A stretch of DNA of 64,000 nt from Silvania hatchlandensis (GCF_025564065.1 NZ_JAMGZK010000055.1:186001-250000), one strand, 5' to 3'; counted from the first letter of the stretch, positions 33,957 to 42,726 are shown. Notes: generated by a model not told the origin, from the sequence alone. A program made the numbers and translations.

Positions 33957-34886
33957 ATGAGCGTATTTATTCTCGGGAGCTACGCGAAAGCGCTGGTTAT
34001 GACAACCGACCGTATCCCCCTTGCCGGGGAAACCCTGATTGGCCGCGATTTTCGTCAGACCTGGGGTGGAAAAGGGTCAGATATGGCGGTCCAGGCCGCC
34101 CGTCTTGGCGCAGATGTCGCTTACGCTGGCGTGGTGGGCGATGACGCCTTCGGACATGAGTTTGTCAGCCTGATGCAGCAGGAAGGGGTTGATATTCGGG
34201 CGCTGACGCTCACCAACGCGTTGCCTACCGGGGCGGGACTGATCGTCAAAGATAACGAGGCGCGCAATATTATCGTGGTGGATATGGGAGCCAATAAGCT
34301 CTTTACCCCCGCGCTGGTGGATAGTGCGTTGGCGCATATCCAGAAGTGCAATGTGGCGCTCGCGCAGCTTGAAATCCCGCTCGACACCGCGCTCTACGGC
34401 CTGCGAAAAGCCAAAGCGCTGGGGAAAACCACCATTCTTAACCCGGCGCCTGCGCGCAATTTACGCGGCATCGATCTGAGCGCCATCGACTATCTGACCC
34501 CGAATGAGACCGAAGCCCGCGTGGCGCTGGGGCTGGCCCCGGATGATGGGCGCAGTAACCGCGAAATTGCCGATCTGCTGCTCGAAACGGGTTGCCAGTA
34601 CGTGGTGATGACCCTCGGTGAGGCGGGATCTGCGGTCTTCAGCCAGCACGACACGCAGGAAATCCCACCCTGTAAGGTGGATGTGGTCGACAGCAACGGC
34701 GCGGGCGACAGCTTTAACGCCGCGCTGGCCGTTGCCCTTGATGAAGGCAAGCCGATCGCTGAAGCCGTGCTGTTAGCCAATGCGACGGCCGCACTCTGCT
34801 GTACGGACTGGGAAACCGTCCCCTCGTATCACTGTCGCAGTGATGTCGACGCCTTTATGAAAAGCATGAACCTTGCAGAGGAATAA
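33957..34886 (+). CDS. PfkB-family sugar kinase (ribokinase-like)
   Basis: 309 residues from ATG 33957, six bases after GGAG; a GTG three bases earlier is less well spaced. Ribokinase-family signatures: GGKGSDMAVQAARLGADVAYAGVVGDDAFG near the N-terminus, and DSNGAGDSFNAALAVAL with the anion hole and catalytic Asp near the C-terminus. It would phosphorylate the sugar whose product the adjacent DeoC-type aldolase cleaves; a deoxyribokinase role is plausible but not shown. It follows deoC by 79 bases and precedes the pyranase gene by 28. Confidence 0.85.
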   Translation: MSVFILGSYAKALVMTTDRIPLAGETLIGRDFRQTWGGKGSDMAVQAARLGADVAYAGVVGDDAFGHEFVSLMQQEGVDIRALTLTNALPTGAGLIVKDNEARNIIVVDMGANKLFTPALVDSALAHIQKCNVALAQLEIPLDTALYGLRKAKALGKTTILNPAPARNLRGIDLSAIDYLTPNETEARVALGLAPDDGRSNREIADLLLETGCQYVVMTLGEAGSAVFSQHDTQEIPPCKVDVVDSNGAGDSFNAALAVALDEGKPIAEAVLLANATAALCCTDWETVPSYHCRSDVDAFMKSMNLAEE

Positions 34887-34914
34887 ACATGAGACCCGAC
34901 AGAATCTTACACCC

Positions 34915-35389
34915 TGAACTCGCCGCCGCTTTAGCCACCCTTGGCCACACCGACATCGTCTTAGTGACGGACGCGGGTTTTCCCATCCCCCCGCAGGCAA
35001 AACGCATCGATCTGGGATTCTGGCCCGGTACGGTCGACGTCCTTGAAATCCTGCGCGTGTTGCGCCGGGAGATCTTTGCCGAAGAGGTCCATTTTGCCAG
35101 CGAAGTGCGCGATTGCCATCCCCAGCTGTATCGCGACGTGCAGTCTATCTACACCGGTTCCGGGGCGGAGTTTCACACCGCCAGCCACGAAACCCTGTGT
35201 CACGACATTGCCCACCGGGCAAAAGTGGTGATCCGCTCGGGCTCCTTCAACCCGTGGGCCAACTTTGCGCTGGTGGCAAGCACCGACCCGTTTGCCTGGT
35301 TTACCGAACAATCCGGCGTGCAGCCGCTTCCGGCCTATGTGGCCAGACGCCAGCGTATCCGTGACAACGTTGTTCCAGAACTGCGCTAA
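34915..35389 (+). CDS. RbsD/FucU-family sugar pyranase (positions 34889-35389)
   Basis: The gene runs from ATG 34889 to 35389 (166 residues); the body supporting the call begins near 34915. RbsD/FucU proteins interconvert sugar anomers or ring forms. Family features include LHPELAAALATLGHTDIVLVTDAGFPIP with the catalytic His, the middle DVLEILRVLRREIF, and the C-terminal AKVVIRSGSFNPWANFALVAS that completes the active site. The next base run holds a strong ribosome-binding site (AGGGAAGAAG) followed by a 17-codon stub, see the entry at 35402. It is co-transcribed with the kinase. Confidence 0.82.
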
Positions 35390-35401
35390 CAGGGAAGAAG
35401 C

Positions 35402-35455
35402 ATGAAAATTACCGGCTGGCGATCGCTAAAAACGCTCTATCGCGATATTCCCTAA
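35402..35455 (+). pseudogene. 17-codon stub, likely remnant of a deleted gene
   Basis: ATG 35402 has an excellent ribosome-binding site (AGGGAAGAAG, one base before it) and encodes MKITGWRSLKTLYRDIP followed by TAA. The beginning resembles the first strand of enolase-superfamily acid-sugar dehydratases, which commonly start with MKIT-type sequences. It sits where a dehydratase would be expected in an oxidative L-fucose-like pathway. Alternative: a short leader peptide for the dehydrogenase gene. Confidence 0.4.
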
Positions 35456-35478
35456 TCAATGACCAAGGAACAGAGACC

Positions 35479-36429
35479 ATGAAAACAGTGGCATTGGGAC
35501 GCACGGGCATCCAGGTGCCGGTGCTGGCGATGGGCGCGGCGTCGCTGGGGAGTATTTACCATCCTGTCTCGCAGCAGCAGGCGAATGAAACCGTCGCCAC
35601 CGCGCTTGAGCACGGCGTTAACTATTTTGATGTCGCGCCGTATTACGGCTTAACCAGGGCGGAAAGCGCACTCGGTATCGCCCTCAGGGGCGTGCCACGC
35701 CAGAGTTATAGCCTGGCGACCAAAGTTGGCCGCTACGGGGACAGCCAGTGGGATTTCTCCCGGGAGGCCACGTTACGCAGCATCGACGCCAGCCTGGCAC
35801 GTCTGGGCACGGATTATATCGACGTGATTCAGTGCCACGATGTTGAGTACGGCGATCTCAACCAGTTGGTGGATGAAGCTCTGCCGACGCTGAGGGCGCT
35901 GCAAGAGCAGGGGGTGGTGCGTCATCTCGGTATCACCGGCTACGACCTTGCGCTGTTGGAGAAACTGGCTGTGGAGCAGAGCGTCGATACCGTGATGGCG
36001 TACTGTACCTGGACCTTACAGGATCGCCGCTTAGGTGAGGTGGCGAAACGCCTCAACCAGGCAGGAACGGGAGTGTTAAACGCGTCGCCGCTGTCAATGG
36101 GGTTACTCACCCGCCACGGCGCACCGGCGTGGCACCCGGCGCATCAGGACGTGCAGGCTATCTGCCGTGCGGTCTCGGCCCTGTGCGATCGTGAAGGGGT
36201 CAATATTTCGCAGGTGGCGCTGCAGTTTGCGCTGACGACCGCCGCAGAACAAGGGATCGCCAGCACCGTGATAGGTACCGCCAGCCAGCAAAACATGCTC
36301 GACAACGTACGCTGGAGCGCGCAGCCGCTGGATGAGGGACTGCTGCAGCGCATTGATGCGCTGATGGCCCCGGTTCTCAATATTGGCTGGGACAGTCGGC
36401 CAGGGAACGGAGGAAAAGCGCAAAAATGA
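35479..36429 (+). CDS. Aldo/keto reductase, L-fucose/L-galactose dehydrogenase-like
   Basis: 316 residues. An aldo/keto reductase TIM barrel with the catalytic tetrad in NYFDVAPYYG (Asp, Tyr), LATKVGR (Lys) and VIQCHDVEYG (His). The end (ASTVIGTASQQNMLDNV) holds the cofactor loop. It looks like the L-galactose/L-fucose dehydrogenase branch, which oxidises the sugar C1 to a lactone. The next gene, a lactonase, overlaps it by four bases (ATGA), which strongly supports a sugar-lactone route. Confidence 0.8.
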   Translation: MKTVALGRTGIQVPVLAMGAASLGSIYHPVSQQQANETVATALEHGVNYFDVAPYYGLTRAESALGIALRGVPRQSYSLATKVGRYGDSQWDFSREATLRSIDASLARLGTDYIDVIQCHDVEYGDLNQLVDEALPTLRALQEQGVVRHLGITGYDLALLEKLAVEQSVDTVMAYCTWTLQDRRLGEVAKRLNQAGTGVLNASPLSMGLLTRHGAPAWHPAHQDVQAICRAVSALCDREGVNISQVALQFALTTAAEQGIASTVIGTASQQNMLDNVRWSAQPLDEGLLQRIDALMAPVLNIGWDSRPGNGGKAQK

Positions 36430-37301
36430 AGCCTCTCGACAGCCATCTTCATCTGTGGGATCCCCGGGTACTGCGCTACGACTGGCTGAATGCGGTGCCT
36501 GCGCTCAATAGCCCGCAACTGCCTGCCCAGCGGGCGCACGCAGGGGACATCCCGGAGGCGGCGATTGTGGTGCAGGCTGACTGTGCGGCGGAACAGGCGC
36601 TGGACGAAGTGATGTGGATTAACCAGCTGGCCGAGGATTCGCCTTTTCACCTTGCAGGCATTGTGGCCTGGGCACCGTTAGAAGAGGGCGACGCGGTGGT
36701 GGCGCACCTGCGGCAGCTGCGCGCCATGCCCCGCGTGGTGGGTGTACGTCGTTCATTGCAAAACGAACCTGATACGTTGTTCTACGATGCCCATTATCGT
36801 GCCGGTCTGCTGGCGGCGGCACGGGAGGGGTTTGTCCTCGACCTGTGCGTTAGGGCGCGTCAGCTTCCGGCCGTGCATCATCTCCTGAGCTGGCTGTACA
36901 GCCAGCATCCTGACGCGAAGGTCGTGCTGGATCACATGGGGAAGCCGGGAATTATCCATAACGCGTGGCACGAATGGCAATGCGCCATCGAGACGTTAGC
37001 CGCTTTTCCCGCTTTACGCTGCAAAATTTCTGGCTTGCCAACCGAAGCGGACTGGCAGCACTGGAGCCCGGCGCACATTGTGCCGTGGATCCAGCACGCT
37101 GTGCAGGTGTATGGCCCGCGACGGTGCTTATTCGGTAGCGACTGGCCGGTAGTCAATCTGGCTGGCGGCTATGCGCGCTGGAAGCAGTGCGTCGAGATGG
37201 CGATTGCCGATCTTTACGTCGCCGACAGGCAGGCCATTATGGCCGGGAATGCACGCGAGGTTTATTTATCACAGTCAGGAGAGCCGTTTAATCATCACTA
37301 A
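36426..37301 (+). CDS. Amidohydrolase-2 sugar lactonase (L-fuconolactonase-like)
   Basis: 291 residues. COG3618-type metal-dependent lactonase: N-terminal DSHLHLWDP metal ligands, central VVLDHMGKPG with conserved Asp/His, KISGL, and C-terminal FGSDWPVVNL with the metal-ligand Asp. It would open the L-fucono- or related lactone made by the upstream dehydrogenase. It is translationally coupled to that gene. The later dehydratase step has no intact gene in this window. Confidence 0.82.
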   Translation: MKPLDSHLHLWDPRVLRYDWLNAVPALNSPQLPAQRAHAGDIPEAAIVVQADCAAEQALDEVMWINQLAEDSPFHLAGIVAWAPLEEGDAVVAHLRQLRAMPRVVGVRRSLQNEPDTLFYDAHYRAGLLAAAREGFVLDLCVRARQLPAVHHLLSWLYSQHPDAKVVLDHMGKPGIIHNAWHEWQCAIETLAAFPALRCKISGLPTEADWQHWSPAHIVPWIQHAVQVYGPRRCLFGSDWPVVNLAGGYARWKQCVEMAIADLYVADRQAIMAGNAREVYLSQSGEPFNHH

Positions 37302-37360
37302 AGTCAGGATGACGTTTATTTCGCATTACCCTACGCAAAATAATAATTGAGGAAATAAGC

Positions 37361-38665
37361 ATGTCTGATAATAGTCATATCCTGCACCCGACAAAGACAG
37401 GCAACAGCGTTAAGGATAATCCTGCAGACAATACATTGCTGGTGACCGGAAGAAAAAAGCGGATCCTGCTGGCGTCGTTATTCAGCAATTTTTTTGTCTT
37501 GCTGGCCCTGTACTGCGGCGTTATTTCCGTGCTGTTGCCGAACCACATCGCGCAAATTGATCCTGCCAATAAAGCCAACAATCTGGCTATTGTCATGACG
37601 TCGGCCCTGCTGTTTACCATTTTTGCGCAACCCATTGCCGGGGCATTGTCCGACCGCTGCCGCTCAACCTGGGGACGTCGTTCACCGTGGATTGTGGGGG
37701 GCGCCCTCATCGGCGGGCTGGCGATTTTTGGTATTTCGATGACCACCACGGTGGCGGGTATCGCCGTCTTCTGGCTGATGGCGGCGATCTCGCTCAACTG
37801 TATGAATGGCCCTTTAGCCACGGTGGTTGCTGACCGCTTCCTGCCGGAAAACCGCGGTATTGCCTCCGGCTTTGTCGGGGCGGGATCGACCGCGGGCGGT
37901 ACGGTTGGCATTATTATTGCTGGCTATCTGGCCTGGAACCTGCAGCTTGGCTATCTGGTGTTTGGCCTGGCGATCGTCACCTGTTGCATCGCCTTTGTCC
38001 TGATCAACCGTGAGCCTTCTACCCGGACGCTGGAGGTAGAACCCTTCCGTTGGGGGACATTTTTCAAAAGCTTTTGGGTCAGTCCGCGTCATTATCCCGA
38101 TTTTGGCTGGGCGTTCTTTGGTCGATTCGCCATGTTTCTGGGGTACCAGGGGGTGGTGACGTATCAGCTGTATATTCTGCAGGATTACATCGGGTTAAGC
38201 GTTAAAGACGCCAACTACGCCATCGGTACGATCTCGCTGATTACCCTGGTCACGCTGCTGTTCTCCGGCCTGGTATCGGGTTATCTGTCTGATAAGTTTC
38301 AACGGCGCAAAATCTTTGTCTTTGCCTCCAGTATTCTGATGGCCGCAGGCCTGGTGATCCCCTTACTGGTTCCGACCCTGAACGGCATGTATTACTACGC
38401 GGCCATTCTCGGTCTGGGCTACGGGGCTTATACCTCTATCGATATGGCACTGATGACCCAGGTATTACCGGGTGGCGGCAAACAGGCGGGAAAAGACATG
38501 GGGATTCTGACTATCGCCACCGTTTTACCTCAGTCGTTCAGCCCTGTTTTATCCGCATGGATGTTATCAACCTTTAATAATGATTATTCGACACTGTTTA
38601 TCGCGGCAATTATATTTGTGTTTGCCTCATCCTTCTTTGTATTACCGATAAAATCAGTTAAATAA
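37361..38665 (+). CDS. MFS sugar transporter
   Basis: 434 residues with twelve predicted membrane helices after a polar N-terminal stretch of about 35 residues. The Major Facilitator signature loop is recognisable after helix 2 (GALSDRCRSTWGRRSPW) and again in the second half (GYLSDKFQRRKIF). The loop type with STWGRRSPW is seen in glycoside/sugar symporters of MFS. The operon position implies uptake of the deoxyhexose or its acid. There is an SD-like TTGAGGAAATAAGC before ATG. Confidence 0.85.
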   Translation: MSDNSHILHPTKTGNSVKDNPADNTLLVTGRKKRILLASLFSNFFVLLALYCGVISVLLPNHIAQIDPANKANNLAIVMTSALLFTIFAQPIAGALSDRCRSTWGRRSPWIVGGALIGGLAIFGISMTTTVAGIAVFWLMAAISLNCMNGPLATVVADRFLPENRGIASGFVGAGSTAGGTVGIIIAGYLAWNLQLGYLVFGLAIVTCCIAFVLINREPSTRTLEVEPFRWGTFFKSFWVSPRHYPDFGWAFFGRFAMFLGYQGVVTYQLYILQDYIGLSVKDANYAIGTISLITLVTLLFSGLVSGYLSDKFQRRKIFVFASSILMAAGLVIPLLVPTLNGMYYYAAILGLGYGAYTSIDMALMTQVLPGGGKQAGKDMGILTIATVLPQSFSPVLSAWMLSTFNNDYSTLFIAAIIFVFASSFFVLPIKSVK

Positions 38666-38704
38666 AATAGCGTTATGTTCAGATAATCATCCCAGGAGAA
38701 GATA

Positions 38705-39622
38705 ATGAATCAGCCTCGTTTTAGTGGTGTTATTCCCCCGGTTCCGACACTGTTTGATGCAAACGGTGAATTTGATGAGGTCGCCCAGGCGACATTAATT
38801 GAACATTTACTCGCTTCGCCGGTAGATGGCCTGTTCTTCCTCGGCAGCGCCGGTGAGTTCGCCCATATGTCAGACGCCCAGCGCGAGCAGGTGGCCGCGT
38901 TCTGTGTGCGCCAGGTTGCCGGCAGAAAACCGGTGCTGATCGGCATCGCATACTGCGGCACGCAACAAACGATCGACGCGGGCCTGCATGCTCAGCGCAT
39001 CGGTGCCAGCGGCGTGGTGGTGGTCAACCCGTGGTACAACCCGCTCAGCGACGCTAATCTGCTGCGCCATTACCAGTTGATTGCTGCTGCACTGGAGCTG
39101 CCGATCCTGCTGTATAACTTCCCGGCACTCACCGGGCAGCCCCTGCCGGTGCATATCATTCGTGAGCTGGCGTTAAGCTGCCCCAATATCGTGGGCCTGA
39201 AGGATACCGTCGATACCCTGTCGCATATTCGTGAAACGATCCACGCGGTGAAGCCGCATCGTCCCGATTTTGCTATTTTTGCCGGTTATGATGAATACCT
39301 GCTGGGAACGCTGATTCTGGGGGGTGACGGCTGTATTCCGGCCAGCGCCAACTTTGCGCCGCAACTCACCTGTGGGATCCTGGATGCCTTCCGCAAACAG
39401 GATTTCTCACGGGCGGTAGAACTGCAGCAATCTCTCTCCTGGATCCCACCGCTTTACAGTATGGATCTCCCTTTCTATAACGCCGTGAAGTACGCCTTAC
39501 AGCTTATCGGGCTGGATATTCCGGTTCATTCCCTGCCGCCCGCATCGCCACTTACTGAAGAGATGAAAGTGGAGATCAGGCATATTCTGCAGCGTGCCGG
39601 TGTGATTGATAATAAGGCCTAG
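38705..39622 (+). CDS. DapA/NanA-family aldolase (2-keto-3-deoxy sugar acid aldolase-like)
   Basis: 305 residues. Class I aldolase with Schiff-base lysine K166 in NIVGLKDTVD and Tyr137 in LLYNFPALTGQ; the GSAGEF motif near residue 50 binds the pyruvate carboxylate. YagE/YjhH-like members cleave 2-keto-3-deoxy sugar acids to pyruvate and an aldehyde. If the substrate were 2-keto-3-deoxy-L-fuconate the aldehyde would be L-lactaldehyde, the precursor of 1,2-propanediol, which connects to the microcompartment locus. Substrate is inferred from context only. Confidence 0.82.
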   Translation: MNQPRFSGVIPPVPTLFDANGEFDEVAQATLIEHLLASPVDGLFFLGSAGEFAHMSDAQREQVAAFCVRQVAGRKPVLIGIAYCGTQQTIDAGLHAQRIGASGVVVVNPWYNPLSDANLLRHYQLIAAALELPILLYNFPALTGQPLPVHIIRELALSCPNIVGLKDTVDTLSHIRETIHAVKPHRPDFAIFAGYDEYLLGTLILGGDGCIPASANFAPQLTCGILDAFRKQDFSRAVELQQSLSWIPPLYSMDLPFYNAVKYALQLIGLDIPVHSLPPASPLTEEMKVEIRHILQRAGVIDNKA

Positions 39623-39626
39623 CCTG

Positions 39627-39959
39627 ATGGGAAAAATACGCCGCTTTGGCTGTGTGGTGCAGGTCCGGCCGGAAAAGCTGGACTATTATAAGGCGCTGCA
39701 CGCAAACCCCTGGCCAGAAGTGAACGCCATGATTAAAGCGTGCAACTTACGTAATTTCTCTATTTATTATAAAAACGGGCTGTTATTCAGTTACCTGGAA
39801 TACAGCGGGGATAACTACCCAGCCGATCAGGCAAAAATGGCCGCCCACCTGCAAACGCAGGAATGGTGGCAACAAACCGGACCCTGTCAGAAACCGCTGG
39901 ACGGCGAGCCAGAGGGAACTCTGTGGGTCGAGATGGAAGAGATATACCACCTCGATTAA
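39627..39959 (+). CDS. L-rhamnose/L-fucose mutarotase-like protein (RhaM family)
   Basis: 110 residues from ATG 39627. It carries the RhaM pattern RFGCVVQVRPEKLDYYKALHANPWPEVNAMIKACNLRNFSIYYKNGLLFSYLEYSG and the tail WVEMEEIYHLD. Such proteins speed alpha/beta interconversion of L-rhamnose, L-fucose or related 6-deoxyhexoses, which supports a 6-deoxy sugar as the substrate of the locus. It is last in the operon and followed by a terminator. Confidence 0.85.
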   Translation: MGKIRRFGCVVQVRPEKLDYYKALHANPWPEVNAMIKACNLRNFSIYYKNGLLFSYLEYSGDNYPADQAKMAAHLQTQEWWQQTGPCQKPLDGEPEGTLWVEMEEIYHLD

Positions 39960-39986
39960 TCGGCACGTAACGGCATCTCTTTCTGA

Positions 39987-40020
39987 CCCCGCGGCATGTT
40001 AATGGCGCGGGGCTTTTTTA
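39987..40020 (+). terminator. Terminator after the mutarotase gene
   Basis: CCCCGCG / CGCGGGG hairpin with a CTTTTTTA tail. Confidence 0.85.
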
Positions 40021-40039
40021 TCTGCACGGGGAGGGCTGA

Positions 40040-40055
40040 TATGAGCTTACTCACA
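40040..40055 (+). promoter_or_regulatory. CRP site upstream of the oxidoreductase operon
   Basis: TATGA-N6-TCACA, nine of ten matches to the CRP half-sites, 87 bases before TACAGT at 40127-40132, exactly as upstream of the aldolase operon. Confidence 0.65.
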
Positions 40056-40075
40056 TAACCGTTCCCCTGAGATTT

Positions 40076-40115
40076 GTATCCATATGGCAGAGAATTCTGC
40101 CTATGACACTCTTTT
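40076..40115 (+). promoter_or_regulatory. AraC-type operator copy 2
   Basis: Aligned without gaps to 33083-33122 (30 of 40 identical by eye). Downstream, ACAGTGAA / TTCACTGT at 40128-40158 forms an inverted repeat over the predicted start point that is not shared with the other promoter. Confidence 0.6.
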
Positions 40116-40172
40116 GCCAGGCCGACTACAGTGAATTCACCGCTCGCTACTTCACTGTGATTACGGGGTTTT

Positions 40173-41303
40173 ATGGACACGCTATTACGTCAATTAGAGC
40201 AGGCCACACGACCCGCTCTGCCCAAACGACTGGATTATAAAATCGGGGTTATCGGCGCCGGTTTTATTGTTGAGCATTGCCATCTGGTGGCCTATCAGAA
40301 GGCCGGATTTAATACCGTCGGTATTACCTCCCGGGAACAAAATCATTGTCACCGGCTCGCCGAATTATTTGGCATCCATAAAGTTTACGAAACGTGGCAG
40401 GAGATGGTCTGCGACCCGAACATCGAGATTATTGATATTGCGGTTCCCCCGCATGTCCAGCTTGAGATCGTGCGCTTTATTTGCGGACCCCATTCTCCCG
40501 CCCGCCATATTAAAGGCATTCTGTGCCAGAAGCCGCTGGCGATGTCGCTGGATGCGGGGCACGAGATGGTGCGTCTCAGTGAACAGAGCGGTATTCCCAT
40601 CGCGGTTAACTCCAATATGCGCTACGACCCGTCGATGCGTGCATTGAAATACATCCTTGAGAATCAACTGATTGGCAGCCCGGTTATTGCCAGTATTGAT
40701 ATGCGAGCCATTCCAGACTGGCAGCTCTTTTTGCAGCAGTATAAAAAGCTGGAGTTGTATGCCATGGCGATCCATCACATCGATGCCTTCCGCTTTTTAT
40801 TTGGCAACCCGCTCAAAGTCACTGCGATATGCCGGACAGATCCACGTACCACATTCGCCCATACCGATGGCATCACCCAGTACAGCTTCCAGTACGCGAA
40901 TGGTCTTATCGCCACCAGCCTGGATGACGTGTGGGCCTGGCCGGGTGAACCCTGCGCAAAGAATAACTATATCAACTGGCGCGTAGAGGGCACCGACGGC
41001 CTTGCGGAAGGGGATTTTGGCTGGCATCGCCGCGAGCCGGATTATTGCGGCAGCACGTTGAAGCTGGCGACGCGAAATAACCCCGGAGAGTGGGTGACGC
41101 CGCGGTGGGAACGGCAATGGTTCCCGGATGCCTTTATTGGCACGATGGCCAATTTACTGTGTGCAATTGAAGAGGGGACAGAGCCCCTCCTCAGTGCCAA
41201 AGACAACCTCAGTACCCTGGCCTGCATTGAAGCTTGCTATGTCTCTATTCAGGAAGAGAGAACCGTTTATCTCAATGAAATTCTACTGGAGAATACACAA
41301 TGA
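40173..41303 (+). CDS. Gfo/Idh/MocA-family oxidoreductase
   Basis: 376 residues. The Rossmann fold starts at about residue 22: KIGVIGAGFIVEHCHLVAYQKAG. The EKP-type motif is GILCQKPLAMSLDAG (Gln in place of Glu), and the active-site helix carries YAMAIHHIDAFRFLFGNP with its histidines. These enzymes oxidise or reduce sugars, inositols and sugar acids with NAD(P). Co-transcribed (ATGA overlap) with a sugar isomerase-like gene, it may form a side branch for a keto or O-modified sugar. The promoter matches that of the deoC operon. Confidence 0.85.
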   Translation: MDTLLRQLEQATRPALPKRLDYKIGVIGAGFIVEHCHLVAYQKAGFNTVGITSREQNHCHRLAELFGIHKVYETWQEMVCDPNIEIIDIAVPPHVQLEIVRFICGPHSPARHIKGILCQKPLAMSLDAGHEMVRLSEQSGIPIAVNSNMRYDPSMRALKYILENQLIGSPVIASIDMRAIPDWQLFLQQYKKLELYAMAIHHIDAFRFLFGNPLKVTAICRTDPRTTFAHTDGITQYSFQYANGLIATSLDDVWAWPGEPCAKNNYINWRVEGTDGLAEGDFGWHRREPDYCGSTLKLATRNNPGEWVTPRWERQWFPDAFIGTMANLLCAIEEGTEPLLSAKDNLSTLACIEACYVSIQEERTVYLNEILLENTQ

Positions 41304-42199
41304 TTAACGTCGGCATTTTCACCGGTTATTACCCGGGCACCCTGAATCACACCATCGCCAAAATTCAGCAGGCGGGCATGGGCTGCGTGCAGCTGGATCT
41401 TGAGTTCACCGATGTGGATCTGCGCCGGGGGCATATCACGGCAGAAAAAGCGCATCAGGTGCGGGACGCCTTTCGCCGGGCGTCGCTGCCGATCGTGGCG
41501 ATTTCTGCCTACACCAACCTGGTGCATCCGGATCCGGTGAAGCGTGCCGAGAACATCGCCGCGGTGAAAGAGATCCTCGCCCACGCCCGTGATTTTGGCA
41601 CCCCTTACGTCATCAGCGAAACGGGAACCTATAACACCGACAGCGACTGGCTGTACGATGCTAAAAACAGCACTGAAGAGGCGTATCAGGAGTTTAAAGC
41701 GATCGCCAAAGATCTGGCGACCTTTGCGTATGAACATAACGCGGTGTTTCTGGTCGAGAACTATGTTAACAATATTATCGGTTCGGTCGCGCAGGTCGCC
41801 AGACTGCTGCGCGAGGTCGACCACCCTGGTATTGGCTTGGCGCTGGATCCCACCAACTATTTTGACGATAGCAATATCGAGGCTATCGACCACACTCTGC
41901 ACAGCATTTTTGACGTGCTGGAGAGCAAAATCAAAATTGCCCACGCCAAAGATTGCAAACGAACCGATGCGGTCGCCGAGAAATTTGGTGGCGGGGCAGC
42001 AGAGCATAATAGCTTCCGTGGGGCGGGCTCGGTCGAGCTGCCGGCAGCCGGATTAGGGGCGCTGAACTATCCGCTGTATTTGAATCTGCTGGTGCAAAAA
42101 TACCCGAATATCCCGCTGATTATTGAGCATGTGGATGAGGATGATATTCCCCGCGCCAAAAGCTTTGTCGATGAGGTTTTGATGGTGACGGGGGGCTGA
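41300..42199 (+). CDS. Sugar phosphate isomerase/epimerase (xylose isomerase-like TIM barrel)
   Basis: 299 residues. AP-endonuclease-2/xylose-isomerase-like TIM barrel with metal-ligand residues in VISETGTYNTDSDW, VFLVENYVNN, LALDPTNYFDD, KIAHAKDCKRTD and LIIEHVDEDDI. Such proteins pair with Gfo/Idh/MocA oxidoreductases in inositol, keto-sugar and glycoside pathways as isomerases, epimerases or dehydratase-like enzymes. It overlaps the upstream gene by four bases. Substrate unknown. Confidence 0.83.
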   Translation: MINVGIFTGYYPGTLNHTIAKIQQAGMGCVQLDLEFTDVDLRRGHITAEKAHQVRDAFRRASLPIVAISAYTNLVHPDPVKRAENIAAVKEILAHARDFGTPYVISETGTYNTDSDWLYDAKNSTEEAYQEFKAIAKDLATFAYEHNAVFLVENYVNNIIGSVAQVARLLREVDHPGIGLALDPTNYFDDSNIEAIDHTLHSIFDVLESKIKIAHAKDCKRTDAVAEKFGGGAAEHNSFRGAGSVELPAAGLGALNYPLYLNLLVQKYPNIPLIIEHVDEDDIPRAKSFVDEVLMVTGG

Positions 42200-42364
42200 G
42201 GCAATGTCTGCGTTTTCGCTACTGACAGGGCTGAAGATGACGTTTTTTCCAGTTCAATATAATTAATATTTCCCTGGTTGATACGAAAAGCATCGACGCG
42301 CATCATGATTGCCGAGGATACGGACGTTGTCCTCAGCAACTAAATGCAATCATGGATCTGAATT

Positions 42365-42679
42365 ATGCAACTGATGAAACTGGAAGATGATGTTGTCCTG
42401 CGCGTCAAAGGAATGGAAAAACTCTTAGAAGGGATCGTGCGAGAACTCAAAGCCAATAAAGGCGAGGTCGATGAGTTTATAAGAGATGACATTCAACATT
42501 TTCGGCATTGTTCAAAAGATATTATTACCCATTATGTCAGCCAGACGCGCACCGCTCGCAACTTGCTTGAAAACGTCACCATCAGCAATCGTAAGCGGAT
42601 GCGGGTGATGGCGCAGCATAACTGGGTGTATGGCATCACTTTTGGTATGGCTATCTCGCTGGTTTTCCAGATGATGTAA
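42365..42679 (+). CDS. Small hypothetical protein with C-terminal membrane helix
   Basis: 104 residues. I do not recognise it. Residues 1-80 are helical and charged (LEDDVVLRVKGMEKLLEGIVRELKANKGEVDEF), ending in a hydrophobic segment WVYGITFGMAISLVFQMM at the extreme C-terminus, so it could be a tail-anchored inner-membrane protein. It is alone between the isomerase gene and the tRNA fragment, and a terminator follows. Base composition is like the core chromosome. Confidence 0.55.
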   Translation: MQLMKLEDDVVLRVKGMEKLLEGIVRELKANKGEVDEFIRDDIQHFRHCSKDIITHYVSQTRTARNLLENVTISNRKRMRVMAQHNWVYGITFGMAISLVFQMM

Positions 42680-42693
42680 GGGTCGTTACGTTT

Positions 42694-42726
42694 AGCGAGA
42701 GGGGTGAAGGCCTCTCTCGCTTTTTC
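42694..42726 (+). terminator. Terminator after the small hypothetical gene
   Basis: AGCGAGAGG / CCTCTCTCGCT hairpin followed by TTTTT. Confidence 0.75.

Noticed and set aside
40128-40158. ACAGTGAA / TTCACTGT inverted repeat as the AraC operator
   Set aside because: It is not shared by the matching deoC promoter and covers the predicted start; the shared upstream block is a better operator.
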